From: a bacterium
Lineage (GTDB): Bacteria; JAMOTN01
Direction: 5' to 3'
Assembly (NCBI GenBank): GCA_027062325.1
Contig: JAMOTN010000018.1
Location: 1-46,158 of the forward strand
DNA: 46,158 nucleotides
The notes under the pieces are model-generated. The model had not been told where the DNA came from and did not search any database. It worked only from the letters and a program-made list of their open reading frames with translations. The translations under genes and the position numbers were made by a program. Positions 36,417 through 45,826 of the stretch are shown piece by piece (position 1 is the stretch's first letter; every line of letters starts with the position of its first letter).

Positions 36417-37955
36417 TTACTTCTCTTCAGCGGCTTCAAGTGCATGTCTCTTTTTAAACTCCTCTTTGAACTCTTCTATAGCCTTCTGCAACTTTTCTTC
36501 AGTTTTTTCAGATAACTCTCCTGTCTTTACTATTTCATCCAAAACATCACGCCTACTATCATCCATCCACTTCAAGAACTCTTTCTCAAACGTACGTATA
36601 AGCTCAACTGGAATATCATCCGTATATCCACGGCTCACAGCATAAATTATTGCAACTTGCTTTTCAACATCCATTGGCTCATATTGATCCTGTTTTAACA
36701 TCTCCATTATGCGACGTCCTCTTTCAAGCTGCTTTTTCGTAGCCTCATCAAGATCAGATCCAAACTGAGCAAACGCCTCAAGCTCTCTGTACTGAGCAAG
36801 TTCAAGACGAAGCATACCCGCAACTTTCTTCATCGCCTTAATTTGAGCATTTCCACCAACACGAGAGACTGACAAACCTGCATTCATTGCAGGTCTAAAA
36901 CCAGCATAGAATAAATCAGCTTCCAAGTAGATTTGTCCGTCTGTAATTGATATAACATTTGTAGGAATGTAAGCAGATATATCACCTGCCTGAGTTTCTA
37001 TTATTGGCAAAGCTGTAAGTGACCCGCCTCCAAGCTTATCAGAAAGCTTTGCTGCTCTCTCCAATAAACGGGAGTGGAGGTAGAAGACATCTCCAGGATA
37101 CGCCTCACGACCCGGGGGACGACGCAAAAGAAGTGACATCTCACGGTAAGCAACCGCATGTTTGGAAAGGTCATCGTATATAACGAGTGCATGCTTTCCA
37201 TTTTCCATAAATTCTTCTCCTATAGCACATCCCGCGTATGGGGCGATGTACTGCAAAGGAGCTGGTTCTGACGCAGTTGCAGCAACTACTATAGTGTAAT
37301 CCATTGCTCCATATTCACGGAGTCTGTGGACAACCTGAGCTACAGTAGAAGCTTTTTGACCAATAGCAACATAGATACATATAACATTTTTTCCTTTTTG
37401 GTTGATTATAGTATCTATGGCAATTGCAGTCTTTCCTGTGGATCTGTCACCTATTATCAACTCACGTTGTCCTCTTCCTATTGGAGTCATAGCATCTATA
37501 CATTTTATCCCCGTCTGAAGTGGCTCTTTAACTGGCTGTCTATAAATGACACCAGGAGCCTTTCTCTCAACTGGTCGTGTCTTTTTTGCCTTTATTGGAC
37601 CTTTACCATCAAGCGGTATTCCCAAAGGATTTACCACGCGTCCTATAAGTTCTTCTCCAACAGGAACTTCAAGAATCCTACCGGTTCTTTTAACAAGCTG
37701 CCCTTCTTTTACCTTATCAGTATGCCCAAATATAACCGCACCGACGTTATCTTCCTCCAAGTTAAGTGCAAGGCCAACAACCCCTTCTCCAAAATCCAGC
37801 ATTTCCATTGCCATGACATTTTCAAGTCCATATATACGGGCAATTCCATCTCCAACCCATATAACAACTCCCTCTTCCCTATAATCTATATCTAATTTCA
37901 CCGCCCTGGCATAATCTGCTATGACGCTAGTTACCTCTTCTGGCCTTATTGCCAT
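36417..37955 (-). CDS. atpA: ATP synthase alpha subunit
   Basis: Alpha carries the non-catalytic nucleotide sites. The P-loop is '[15 protein letters not shown]' (the usual Q before T is S). '[13 protein letters not shown]', 'VYVAIGQK'-like '[14 protein letters not shown]', '[20 protein letters not shown]' and '[20 protein letters not shown]' are intact, including the conserved arginine finger in 'SVSRVGG'. It has 512 residues, the normal length. ATG 37955 follows GGGGAGGT. The order atpH-atpA-atpG is standard. Confidence 0.97.
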   Translation of the reverse strand: MAIRPEEVTSVIADYARAVKLDIDYREEGVVIWVGDGIARIYGLENVMAMEMLDFGEGVVGLALNLEEDNVGAVIFGHTDKVKEGQLVKRTGRILEVPVGEELIGRVVNPLGIPLDGKGPIKAKKTRPVERKAPGVIYRQPVKEPLQTGIKCIDAMTPIGRGQRELIIGDRSTGKTAIAIDTIINQKGKNVICIYVAIGQKASTVAQVVHRLREYGAMDYTIVVAATASEPAPLQYIAPYAGCAIGEEFMENGKHALVIYDDLSKHAVAYREMSLLLRRPPGREAYPGDVFYLHSRLLERAAKLSDKLGGGSLTALPIIETQAGDISAYIPTNVISITDGQIYLEADLFYAGFRPAMNAGLSVSRVGGNAQIKAMKKVAGMLRLELAQYRELEAFAQFGSDLDEATKKQLERGRRIMEMLKQDQYEPMDVEKQVAIIYAVSRGYTDDIPVELIRTFEKEFLKWMDDSRRDVLDEIVKTGELSEKTEEKLQKAIEEFKEEFKKRHALEAAEEK

Positions 37956-37988
37956 AACAATCTACCTCCCCAAGTTTATTTTTATACA

Positions 37989-38525
37989 TTATTCACTTAC
38001 CACTCGATTAACAAACTCATTCAACACTGCATTAACGCTCATCTCCCAAACTTTATCTTCACATCTCACACGTAAACCCGCTATAAGTTCAGGATTAACT
38101 TTCACATTCATGCTAACTCTTTTAGCAAAAAACTTCTCCAATGACTTCTTCAGAAAATCTAAAAGTTCTTTAGGTGTCTCCATAGCAACCTCCACATCAA
38201 CCTCAACTACTCCCTCTTTTCTATTTTTCAACTTTCGAAAAATCATCATAACACGCTCTATTAAATCCAATCTATTCTTCTTAATCATAAAAGAGATTAC
38301 TCGAGTCAAAACTTCAGGTACATCGTTTTGGGAAGCTATTTTTTCCCAAATACCAACTTTTATCCACCACGGAAGCACAGGATTGGCAAAGAAATTTTTC
38401 ATATTATCATCTTTTAAAAATTCAACCACAGCCATCAAACCCTTCTCTATCCTTTCCAAATCCTTACTCATTGCCATAACTCTGGCATACCTTTCTGCAA
38501 CCACCCAGCTTCCCACTTTAAACAT
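37989..38525 (-). CDS. atpH: ATP synthase delta subunit
   Basis: Delta links the b stalk to the top of F1. 'SWVVAERYARVMAMSK' at the start matches the 'VAxRYAkAL' motif of the family. The middle has 'NFFANPVLPWWIKVGIWEKIA' and the C-terminal part ends with the conserved 'LIAGLRVRCEDKVWEMSVNAVLNEF' pattern. I choose ATG 38525 since AAGGAGAGG lies 6 bases upstream and the product then starts close to the motif; a GTG at 38552 in the same frame is the longer alternative. About 178 residues. Confidence 0.9.
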   Translation of the reverse strand: MFKVGSWVVAERYARVMAMSKDLERIEKGLMAVVEFLKDDNMKNFFANPVLPWWIKVGIWEKIASQNDVPEVLTRVISFMIKKNRLDLIERVMMIFRKLKNRKEGVVEVDVEVAMETPKELLDFLKKSLEKFFAKRVSMNVKVNPELIAGLRVRCEDKVWEMSVNAVLNEFVNRVVSE

Positions 38526-38561
38526 AGCTATCCTCTCCTTAGCTTTGCTCACATTATCAAA

Positions 38562-39137
38562 TTATCCTTTCTTCTCCATTCTCTTTATAAACTTTTTGAC
38601 TATATCCTCGTGCAACTTAGCATTGACCTCTCTCGCCAAAATCTGACGCGCAACATCAAAAGCAATTTTAACAGCCTCAAGACGAACAGTCTTTACCATC
38701 TCATCCTTCATCTTATTCATCATTGCATAAACTTCATCGGTCATACTCTTAGCCTGCTCGTAAGCTGCCTTAACTATCTCCTCTTTCATTTCCTCTGCCT
38801 CTTTCCTTGCCTCTTTAAACATTCTATCTCTCTCTTGCTTAAACGCCTCTAGTTCTTTCTGCCACTTTTCCCTAAGTTCAACAGCTTCCTTTCTTGCCTT
38901 CTCTGCCTCTTCAAGACTCTTTTTTATAGAATTGTGCCTCTCATCCAATGCTTTAATCAAGGGATTGTAAAGGAGCTTGTAAAGCAGAAAAAGTAGTATT
39001 GCAAAGTTAACCCACTGAAGAATCATCGTAAAGTTCAAATTCACAACCGGTAACGCCTTTTTTTGTACCTCCGCCAGCACTGGGCTAGCTTTAAATAAGA
39101 GGTAGACTCCAAGTGCATATCCTCCTTTAAAATTCAT
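38562..39137 (-). CDS. atpF: ATP synthase b subunit
   Basis: Subunit b forms the peripheral stalk. A single membrane helix at about residues 35-57 ('ILQWVNFAILLFLLYKLLY') is followed by 'PLIKALDERHNSIKKSLEEAEKA', the classical start of the b coiled coil, which runs to the end. An additional hydrophobic stretch at residues 5-20 looks like a cleaved signal or a second membrane contact, seen in some bacterial b subunits. There is only one b gene. ATG 39137 follows AGGAGGT. Confidence 0.93.
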   Translation of the reverse strand: MNFKGGYALGVYLLFKASPVLAEVQKKALPVVNLNFTMILQWVNFAILLFLLYKLLYNPLIKALDERHNSIKKSLEEAEKARKEAVELREKWQKELEAFKQERDRMFKEARKEAEEMKEEIVKAAYEQAKSMTDEVYAMMNKMKDEMVKTVRLEAVKIAFDVARQILAREVNAKLHEDIVKKFIKRMEKKG

Positions 39138-39160
39138 AGTTCACTACCTCCTAAAACTTC

Positions 39161-39180
39161 GTCCAATTTTGTCCAATTTT
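39161..39180. repeat. two exact tandem copies of GTCCAATTTT upstream of atpF
   Basis: The 10-base unit GTCCAATTTT is repeated at 39161 and 39171 and followed by a degenerate copy (GTAAATTTCA). It occupies the 87-base gap between atpE and atpF and matches the repeat found between atpA and atpG. Confidence 0.7.
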
Positions 39181-39224
39181 GTAAATTTCAATTTTCTCTT
39201 TCATTTCTCTTTCATCAAATACCT

Positions 39225-39852
<628 letters not shown>

Positions 39853-39878
39853 AACCACCCACTCCTTCTCTTTTTCAA

Positions 39879-40841
39879 CTATACAACATATATCAAAATA
39901 AGTGCTATTACCATTGCATAAACTGCGGTAGATTGAGCCACTGCCTGACCTATTAACATTGTCCTCAATGCCACAGAGTATTTCGAAAATCCGTATCCTG
40001 CAGCTCTAGTTCCTTCCTCTGCTGCAAATCCACAACCGTAGCCAGGACCAATTGCCCCAAACCCCATAGATATTCCAGCTCCCAAATATGCTGCTGTTTT
40101 CACAATCCCCGCATCTTTCACAGAAAACATCAATAACAACGAAACAACAAGCGCAAATATTGACGGAGTCGATGCCGCAGACTGCCCAATCAACATAAAT
40201 GTGATTACTTTGTCTGAAAAAGAAGGTCTCCTAGCAACTGCATCACATGCAGCCGCCGCTCCCATACCTTGACCAACCGAAGAACCGATTGCTCCCATTC
40301 CAACAGAAATCCCAGCAGCTAAATAAGCCATTGCAAGTGATATTGTAGTAGGTTTTGCTATAAACATAAGAAGCAACGAAACAACAAGTGCAAATATTGA
40401 TGGAGTTGATGCCGCAGACTGCCCAATCAACATAAATGTGATTATCTTATCCGAAAAATTAGGAATACGAGCAACAGCCTCACATGCAGAAGCCGCAGCC
40501 ATACCTTGACCTATAGAAGAACCAATTGCTCCCATTCCAATAGATATTCCTGCACTCAAATAAGCAATAGCAACAGGAATAGTTGTAGCTTTAGTAATAA
40601 AAACAAGAAGAATTGCTATGACCAAAGCAAATATTCCACCTGTTTCGGCAACTGCTTGCCCTATTAACATTGTACGAGTTATTATTGGAGCAGCTTCAGG
40701 CCTCATTCTTACTCCTTCCACTGCCTTCCCCGCTGCCTGTCCCTCTCCGATTCCGGGTCCGATTGCTCCAAATCCCATCGCAACCCCAGCACCTATTAAA
40801 CCTATGGCTTCCGCAAGGCCTTTTATAGTCTCCGCAGGCAT
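39879..40841 (-). CDS. ATP synthase c subunit, four fused hairpins, one carboxylate
   Basis: Starting at ATG 40841 (GGAGGTG upstream), this 320-residue protein is four c-type hairpins in tandem, eight membrane helices, with a repeat length of exactly 79 residues. Helix-1 ion-site positions are E33, Q112, Q191 and C270. Helix-2 positions are E66, S145, S224 and Q303. So only hairpin 1 ('GQAVAETGGIF') keeps the essential carboxylate; hairpins 2 and 3 share 'GQSAASTPSIF' and hairpin 4 has 'GQAVAQSTAVY'. Hairpin 1 also has F71 where Na+ sites have Tyr. Fused c subunits with lost sites are known from V-type rotors and Acetobacterium; four hairpins with one site, in an F-type operon, is unusual. 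Confidence 0.93.
   Translation of the reverse strand: MPAETIKGLAEAIGLIGAGVAMGFGAIGPGIGEGQAAGKAVEGVRMRPEAAPIITRTMLIGQAVAETGGIFALVIAILLVFITKATTIPVAIAYLSAGISIGMGAIGSSIGQGMAAASACEAVARIPNFSDKIITFMLIGQSAASTPSIFALVVSLLLMFIAKPTTISLAMAYLAAGISVGMGAIGSSVGQGMGAAAACDAVARRPSFSDKVITFMLIGQSAASTPSIFALVVSLLLMFSVKDAGIVKTAAYLGAGISMGFGAIGPGYGCGFAAEEGTRAAGYGFSKYSVALRTMLIGQAVAQSTAVYAMVIALILIYVV
40119..40592 (-). repeat. tandem 237-bp repeats encoding hairpins 2 and 3
   Basis: The segments coding for hairpins 2 and 3 repeat with a 237-base period. In the stretch from 40141 compared with that from 40378, I count three differences in the first 67 bases, all at synonymous-type positions. Hairpins 1 and 4 are far more diverged. 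This points to recent duplication or gene conversion of the internal, site-less hairpin. Confidence 0.85.
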
Positions 40842-40863
40842 CAAACTACACCTCCAAACTTAC

Positions 40864-41547
40864 TTAATCCTCAACTATAGCAACTGCCAAGTAAACCAAT
40901 GCAAGCATAGCAAAGACAAACGCTTGCACAATTCCGACAAATACTCCGAAGAATCCATTGAGGATTATAGGCAACACCCACTCCTTAACCAAATATCCAA
41001 CAACTATGATAATTATTGAACCTCCAAGGATATTTCCAAACAAACGGAAAGAGTGAGATATAACCTTTGCTATCTCTCCAACTACATTCAATGGCAACAA
41101 AAGCAAGAATGGCTCAGCATAAGATTTAAGGTAGCCCCATAATCCTTTGTAATATATAGCACTACCGTGAACCACAAAGAAAACAAGTAAACCAAGCCCC
41201 AAGGTTGTGTTCAAATCCTGAGTTGGACAAACAGATCCGGGAATTATACCTATAACATTCGAGGTCATTACAAACAAAAATATGGTCATGATAAAACCAA
41301 AGTATTTACGGCCCAATTCTTCTCCAAGAGTATCAAACACTATCCCCCTGAATCCATCTATCAACCAATCGAAAAATAGAGTTATACGAGATACAGGAAC
41401 CAGCTTCGCCCCTTTCCCTGCAAGGTAAGCAAGAATGATGAGAATTGCCATAACAATCCATGTCCAAATGATTGTCATGTAGTTTACCACTATCTCATAA
41501 TTTCCAATTTTGAAGGCCCACGCATAAATCTTTCCTATGTCTCCCAT
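40864..41547 (-). CDS. atpB: ATP synthase a subunit
   Basis: Subunit a forms the ion half-channels beside the c ring. The essential arginine is R168 in 'KVISHSFRLFGNILGG'. The helices 'FGFIMTIFLFVMTSNVIGIIPG' and 'EPFLLLLPLNVVGEIAKV' are typical, and the C-terminal helix pair 'GIVQAFVFAMLALVYLAVAI' closes the protein. It is 227 residues with five or six membrane helices. ATG 41547 follows GGAGGG. It is the first gene of the atp operon; no atpI is seen upstream. Confidence 0.95.
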   Translation of the reverse strand: MGDIGKIYAWAFKIGNYEIVVNYMTIIWTWIVMAILIILAYLAGKGAKLVPVSRITLFFDWLIDGFRGIVFDTLGEELGRKYFGFIMTIFLFVMTSNVIGIIPGSVCPTQDLNTTLGLGLLVFFVVHGSAIYYKGLWGYLKSYAEPFLLLLPLNVVGEIAKVISHSFRLFGNILGGSIIIIVVGYLVKEWVLPIILNGFFGVFVGIVQAFVFAMLALVYLAVAIVED

Positions 41548-41588
41548 GAACTTCCCTCCAAATCTTCAGTTAACACTAATATGATCTT

Positions 41589-41617
41589 AATTAGCATATC
41601 AAAATTTTTAAATCAAA
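41589..41617 (-). promoter_or_regulatory. weak promoter candidate upstream of atpB
   Basis: The 92-base gap between the TSUP gene and atpB is very AT-rich. On the minus strand TTGATT, a 17-base spacer and TAATTA give a marginal match near these positions. No terminator follows the TSUP gene, so readthrough from it is also possible. Confidence 0.2.
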
Positions 41618-41639
41618 GTAAAGTTGTGTGATAAGAACT

Positions 41640-42365
41640 TCAAAACGTTTCTGCTAATCCTTTTATCAATAAAATAGCAGCTAAAATAACAATTATTACA
41701 TCCATAATTTTTGAAAACTTTTCAGCTGATACTTTACCTGCTATACCAGTTCCAACTAATCCACCTAAGAAAGCCATTGTCCAAAACAGCAGCAATTTTT
41801 TAAACAACCCTGTCCATTCAATCGGCAAATATGCCGCGTAATAAACAGAAGATGCACAACTTCCAACAAAAACAGCAACCGAAGCAAATGAGGTAGCGAG
41901 TTTGATATCAAATCCAAAAAAAGCTAAAAACGGAACATATAAAATCCCACCCGTTATTCCCGCACACGCAACCCAGAATGCAACCATAAATATTGCAATG
42001 TAGAGCAAAAAGTTATTTACACCCTTAAAGGAAATCTCAAAAAAACGACGTGCAACAACCACTAAAAGTGCTGTCAAGCCCGTTATAACATTTACAATAG
42101 CTACTGGAAGCCTGATTGCCAACAACACCCCCAACTTAGAAGCAACAACCACTAAAAGCGCTATTATTAAAGAACGCTTAAAATCTTTTGTAAAGTTTAC
42201 AAAAGCTCTAGGTAAAATTGCCAAAGCAGCGCTGCTCAATCCTAAAACCTTTGAAAATACAGGATCGTGACCTGTTATTATCAACACAGGAACTAAAACT
42301 GTACCAAATCCAACACTGGTAATTGCAAAAGCCACTCCCATTAAAAAAGGGACTAAGTAAAGCAA
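41640..42365 (-). CDS. TSUP (TauE/SafE) family permease
   Basis: This 241-residue protein has seven to eight hydrophobic helices. It has the TSUP hallmarks: an N-terminal 'GVAFAITSVGFGTVLVPVLII' glycine-rich helix and the repeat-related 'ACAGITGGILYVPFLAFFGFDIKLATSFAS' around residues 130-160. Family members export sulfite, sulfoacetate or related anions, but substrates are mostly unknown and neighbours do not help. The start is TTG 42365 with AGGGGAG 9 bases upstream. It lies between the tRNA cluster and the atp operon. Confidence 0.85.
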   Translation of the reverse strand: MLYLVPFLMGVAFAITSVGFGTVLVPVLIITGHDPVFSKVLGLSSAALAILPRAFVNFTKDFKRSLIIALLVVVASKLGVLLAIRLPVAIVNVITGLTALLVVVARRFFEISFKGVNNFLLYIAIFMVAFWVACAGITGGILYVPFLAFFGFDIKLATSFASVAVFVGSCASSVYYAAYLPIEWTGLFKKLLLFWTMAFLGGLVGTGIAGKVSAEKFSKIMDVIIVILAAILLIKGLAETF

Positions 42366-42457
42366 ATTAATCTACTCCCCTGTTATTTCTAAACACACAA
42401 CCTCACTTAGCCAACTCACCTTTTTCAAAATCGGACAAACTTAGACAAAATAAAAAG

Positions 42458-42531
42458 TGGCGACCCTGGGAGTCGAACCCAGAACCCTGCGGGTATGAAC
42501 CGCATGCTCTCACCAGTTGAGCTAGGTCGCC
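42458..42531 (-). tRNA. tRNA-Met(CAT), elongator
   Basis: A complete cloverleaf with acceptor GGCGACC paired to GGTCGCC, a 'TAGCTCA' D arm, anticodon loop TTCATAC, and T loop TTCGACT. The CCA end is not encoded. The body resembles elongator Met. A CAT anticodon can also belong to lysidine-modified tRNA-Ile, but the stem TGCGG/CCGCA fits Met better. Confidence 0.9.
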
Positions 42532-42563
42532 ACTTACTTTCCTCTATGCAATTCGGACCACTT

Positions 42564-42612
42564 AAAAAAGGAAGCGCCCTACCGGCCGACCATTGCCCTC
42601 AAGCGCCTCCTT
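42564..42612 (-). terminator. intrinsic terminator between tRNA-fMet and tRNA-Met
   Basis: In minus-strand RNA AAGGAGGCGCTT (42612-42601) pairs with GGGCGCTTCCTT (42579-42568), a 12-bp stem with some G-T pairs, followed by a run of T. It sits about 17 bases after tRNA-fMet, so the tRNA-Leu/tRNA-fMet transcript should stop here. Confidence 0.75.
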
Positions 42613-42628
42613 ATTGCCTTCTCAAAAG

Positions 42629-42702
<74 letters not shown>

Positions 42703-42851
42703 ATTCAATAATATCAGCAAACCAGCTGCTAGTCAAGTAGCAAAATCTACTTATGAAAATCCTCAGTGAAACTTATGAAACTTAAATTTAAACTAAAACT
42801 CTTTTAAAAAACCAGAAGGAGTACTTTAAATTTTCAACCTAAAATAAAAAG

Positions 42852-42937
42852 TGCCGGGGGCGGGACTTGAACCCGCACGGGGCGCCAACCCCAGAGGATT
42901 TTAAGTCCCCTGCGTCTGCCAATTCCGCCACCCCGGC
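42852..42937 (-). tRNA. tRNA-Leu(TAA)
   Basis: An 86-base class II tRNA with acceptor GCCGGGG/CCCCGGC, D arm 'TGGCGGAATTGGCAGACGC', anticodon loop CTTAAAA (anticodon TAA), a long variable arm and T loop TTCAAGT. CCA is not encoded. It reads UUA and UUG codons. Confidence 0.95.
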
Positions 42938-42955
42938 ACTGGATACTACTCTTTT

Positions 42956-42984
42956 ATTTTAAACCACATTTCATTTCTCTTCAA
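42956..42984 (-). promoter_or_regulatory. sigma70-type promoter of the tRNA-Leu/tRNA-fMet genes
   Basis: On the minus strand TTGAAG (42984-42979), a 17-base spacer and TAAAAT (42961-42956) lie just upstream of tRNA-Leu, with the expected start point close to 42949. The -35 box lies within the few bases after the upstream gene's stop codon. Confidence 0.6.
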
Positions 42985-42990
42985 GAGCTT

Positions 42991-44346
42991 TTAAATTTCA
43001 GCTTCACACAACACTTTATAAGCCTTATAAGTTTCCCATAAATCCACTTTAGATACAACTTCAAACGGTGAATGCATAGACCAAAGAGCTGGCCCCATAT
43101 CTAAAACTGGAATATTATCATCTGCCAAAATCATTGCCTCAGTTCCACCACCACCTTCATCAACTTTAGCAAAATCCCCAACTTGATAACGCACCTTTCC
43201 CTTATCAAGAGCACTCAAAACACTTCTGAATTTAGCTACCGGCAACTCAACACTCATCATCTTTCCAAAACCACCCAAGAACCTTTCAACGCAAACACCC
43301 CATCCTATTTTGAATCCACCCTCAGGATCGGTAGGCTCTGGGAATACTGGATCATAAGCAACTGTAACATCAGCAGATACTGCAAAACTTTCATTTGCTA
43401 ACTTTAAGTAGTTGTACTCTGTGGGCTCAACTCCCATTTTCTCCATCAATTCATATATAAACATTCTGAAAAATGCACTTCTCATCCCTACAATTCCAGT
43501 GCTTCCTATCTCCTCTCTATCAACTAGATAAGCTATCACTGTGCGCTTAGACCTTGAATCTATTGCCGCTTTAAAACCCGTATAACAGCATATTCTATCA
43601 TCATGCCCGTACGCTCCAATCAAAGATTTATCTACACCCAATTCAAAAGCTCCAAACGCTGGTACCAAAGATAAATCTGCAGCATACAAATCCTCCTTTT
43701 CTATCCCCATCTTCTTAAAATAGCTATAAACAGTCTTCAATATGGCCGGCTCTTTATCTCCATCATCCTTTTTCTTTTTATCCTCAGTGGGGAATGTTGC
43801 AAGTATTGCATCAAGTCTTTCTCCTGCAAATGCATCCTTCACCGCTTTGCCATCCTGTTTTCTATCAACGTGGGGGGCAAGCTCAGTGATAGTGGTGTAT
43901 ATTCCGCTTATTTTAATCTCTTTTCCGGATTTTGTTATAACTTTTCCTGTTAACTCAAGAGGGATAGTAAACCACTGATGCGGTTTAATTCCACCGTAAT
44001 ACTGGGTATCAAGTATGGCCAATCCATTCTTCTCCTTTAAAAACTTCATCTTCATATCAAGACGCGGACTATCTATGTGAGCAACCACAAAGTTAAACGG
44101 CAACTGTCCAATTTTTGCCACCGCAACAGTTCTTCCATGATGAACCTTGTAAACTATATCTCCTTTCTCCAACTTTTTAACTTTGTCCAACTCTTTGGCA
44201 CCATTTTTTTTCAACTCTTCAATAAAATAATCCACCGCAGATACAACATCTTTTACCTGACCTATAAACTCCTTGTAACTTTTTGAAAAATTCTCCATCT
44301 CTTTCCTTTCTTTAGCTGAATACTCAACATAAGGATGTTTTTCCAT
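42991..44346 (-). CDS. M18 family aminopeptidase
   Basis: M18 enzymes are dodecameric zinc aminopeptidases that clip acidic or neutral N-terminal residues from peptides in the cytoplasm. Metal-binding blocks are visible: 'FVVAHIDSPRLDMKM' near residue 83, 'YLVDREEIGSTGIVGM' with the catalytic glutamate, and 'GAYGHDDRICCYTGFKAAID'. 'YYGGIKPHQWFTIPLELTGKV' is also a family block. The protein is 451 residues from ATG 44346, 9 bases after AAGGAGG; one TTG codon precedes in frame. It stands alone between the transporter and the tRNA genes. Confidence 0.93.
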   Translation of the reverse strand: MEKHPYVEYSAKERKEMENFSKSYKEFIGQVKDVVSAVDYFIEELKKNGAKELDKVKKLEKGDIVYKVHHGRTVAVAKIGQLPFNFVVAHIDSPRLDMKMKFLKEKNGLAILDTQYYGGIKPHQWFTIPLELTGKVITKSGKEIKISGIYTTITELAPHVDRKQDGKAVKDAFAGERLDAILATFPTEDKKKKDDGDKEPAILKTVYSYFKKMGIEKEDLYAADLSLVPAFGAFELGVDKSLIGAYGHDDRICCYTGFKAAIDSRSKRTVIAYLVDREEIGSTGIVGMRSAFFRMFIYELMEKMGVEPTEYNYLKLANESFAVSADVTVAYDPVFPEPTDPEGGFKIGWGVCVERFLGGFGKMMSVELPVAKFRSVLSALDKGKVRYQVGDFAKVDEGGGGTEAMILADDNIPVLDMGPALWSMHSPFEVVSKVDLWETYKAYKVLCEAEI

Positions 44347-44393
44347 CAATATCTACCTCCTTTCCAGATCCAGTTATTATTTACTTCCATAAA

Positions 44394-45701
44394 CTATTTT
44401 ATCTTAAAAACAACCACAACTATCGCATAAAGTACAGCCAAAACAGCTGCAACCAAATTCACATGCCAAGTATACTTAAACCAAGTTTTATTTGGAGTTC
44501 CTTCCATCTTCCCTAACTTTTCTATTATCGAGATAACATAAACATTAGGAGAAGAGCCTATGAATGTAAAATTTCCTCCAATTCCAACCCCCATTGCCAA
44601 AACCCACCAAAACGGCCCAACGTCAACCGTCTTTATACTGTTCAAAACCATAGCCATTGCCACGGTAAACGGAATATTATCCAGAAAAGCTGACAACCCT
44701 GCTGTAACACTTACTAATACAACTGCAGCAACAATAGGGCTTTTAGACAAAACAACTGCAAGCCAATTTGCAATCTGATTTATAACTCCTACTTCTTCCA
44801 GAGTTCCAACCAAAATAAAAAGACCTCCAAAAAACACTATCACGCTCCAATCAACCTTGGTAATAGCTTCCTCTCCCTTCACCTTTCCAACAAGCAAAAT
44901 TAAAGATGCCGCAATAAAAGCTATTAAATATTCGTGAATGTACTTAGAAATTGTGAAGAAACCTATGAACATCAAAACTACTATAGTAAGCTCTATTCTC
45001 AAACGCCAAATATTTCTTGCAATACTGGCTGCAAAACGCATCTCACTTAATTTATCAATTCGGCTTTGTTCAACCTCCGGAAATTTATCCTTAAACACAA
45101 AGTACACCACAATTAGTTGCAAGACGACCATTATAAACACTGCTGGGGCAATTTTAAATATAAACTCGTTAAAATCAAAACCAGCAGCAGAAGCTATTAT
45201 CATGTTTGGCGGATCACCTATCATAGTTGCAATACCGCTGACATTTGAAAACAATGCCTCAAGTACTAAAAATGGCACTGGTGAAACTCTTAAAAGTTTA
45301 CATGCAACTAATGTTACTCCACTAATAACAATAACAGCTGTCACATTTGCGAACACTGTTGATAAGAGGGCAATTGCAGCACTAAATGCCATCAGAAGTT
45401 TAACTGGGTGCCTACCGAATTTTTTTACCAGTTTAACTGCCATATATTCAAAAAGTTTTGTCTGTTCCAATACGTTCACTATTATCATCATGGAAAACAG
45501 CAGGATCAACGTTGCCCAATCTATGTGCTTTGCTATATCCTCTCCACTAAATAAATGAAAAAACTTACCCACCACTAAGCTCACAGCTATACCAAATAAC
45601 ACTGCTGTAATTCTATCAACAACCTTCTCTGTAAATATAAAGAGGTACACTATCAGAAAATTCACTATTATCAGTATTTTTCCAACTAAAGCCCATTCCA
45701 T
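44394..45701 (-). CDS. ArsB/NhaD (ion transporter superfamily) permease
   Basis: This 435-residue protein has about eleven membrane helices in two related halves. The first half has 'ANVTAVIVISGVTLVACKLL' and 'SNVSGIATMIGDPPNMIIASAAG'; the second has 'AFLDNIPFTVAMAMVLNSI' and 'GVGIGGNFTFIGSSPNVYVI'. The GDPPN and SSPN pairs are typical of the ArsB/NhaD/P-protein group. Substrate could be Na+/H+ exchange, arsenite or an organic anion. Na+ export would fit a Na+-coupled ATP synthase, but this is only a guess. ATG 45701 follows AAAGGGGG. Confidence 0.88.
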   Translation of the reverse strand: MEWALVGKILIIVNFLIVYLFIFTEKVVDRITAVLFGIAVSLVVGKFFHLFSGEDIAKHIDWATLILLFSMMIIVNVLEQTKLFEYMAVKLVKKFGRHPVKLLMAFSAAIALLSTVFANVTAVIVISGVTLVACKLLRVSPVPFLVLEALFSNVSGIATMIGDPPNMIIASAAGFDFNEFIFKIAPAVFIMVVLQLIVVYFVFKDKFPEVEQSRIDKLSEMRFAASIARNIWRLRIELTIVVLMFIGFFTISKYIHEYLIAFIAASLILLVGKVKGEEAITKVDWSVIVFFGGLFILVGTLEEVGVINQIANWLAVVLSKSPIVAAVVLVSVTAGLSAFLDNIPFTVAMAMVLNSIKTVDVGPFWWVLAMGVGIGGNFTFIGSSPNVYVISIIEKLGKMEGTPNKTWFKYTWHVNLVAAVLAVLYAIVVVVFKIK

Positions 45702-45765
45702 AATAAAACCCCCTTTACACTTTTAACATACTCTACTTATAACTCATCGTCAAACAGTTTCCCCC

Positions 45766-45794
45766 TTGAAAAATACGCAAGGTAGTTTTAAAAT
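45766..45794 (+). promoter_or_regulatory. sigma70-type promoter of rpsT
   Basis: TTGAAA (45766-45771), a 17-base spacer and TAAAAT (45789-45794) give a good vegetative promoter 33 bases before the rpsT start. The ribosome binding site AAGGAGGG follows. The region is divergent from the ArsB/NhaD gene. Confidence 0.7.
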
Positions 45795-45826
45795 TATCTA
45801 TGCAGTAATAAAAGGAGGGATAGAGT

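Noticed and set aside
37326-37895. A 189-codon plus-strand frame opposite atpA
   Set aside because: It is antisense to the conserved core of the alpha subunit and has no independent coding signal.
40119-40841. Regular repeats that could suggest a CRISPR-like or satellite array
   Set aside because: The 237-base period is in frame and encodes transmembrane hairpins, so the repeats are protein-coding.
42458-42531. Assignment of the second CAT tRNA as tRNA-Ile2
   Set aside because: The acceptor and anticodon stems fit elongator tRNA-Met better, although lysidine modification cannot be seen in DNA.
44938-45558. A 206-codon plus-strand open frame opposite the ArsB/NhaD permease
   Set aside because: The minus-strand gene has full family motifs; the plus frame is a composition shadow with no recognisable domain.
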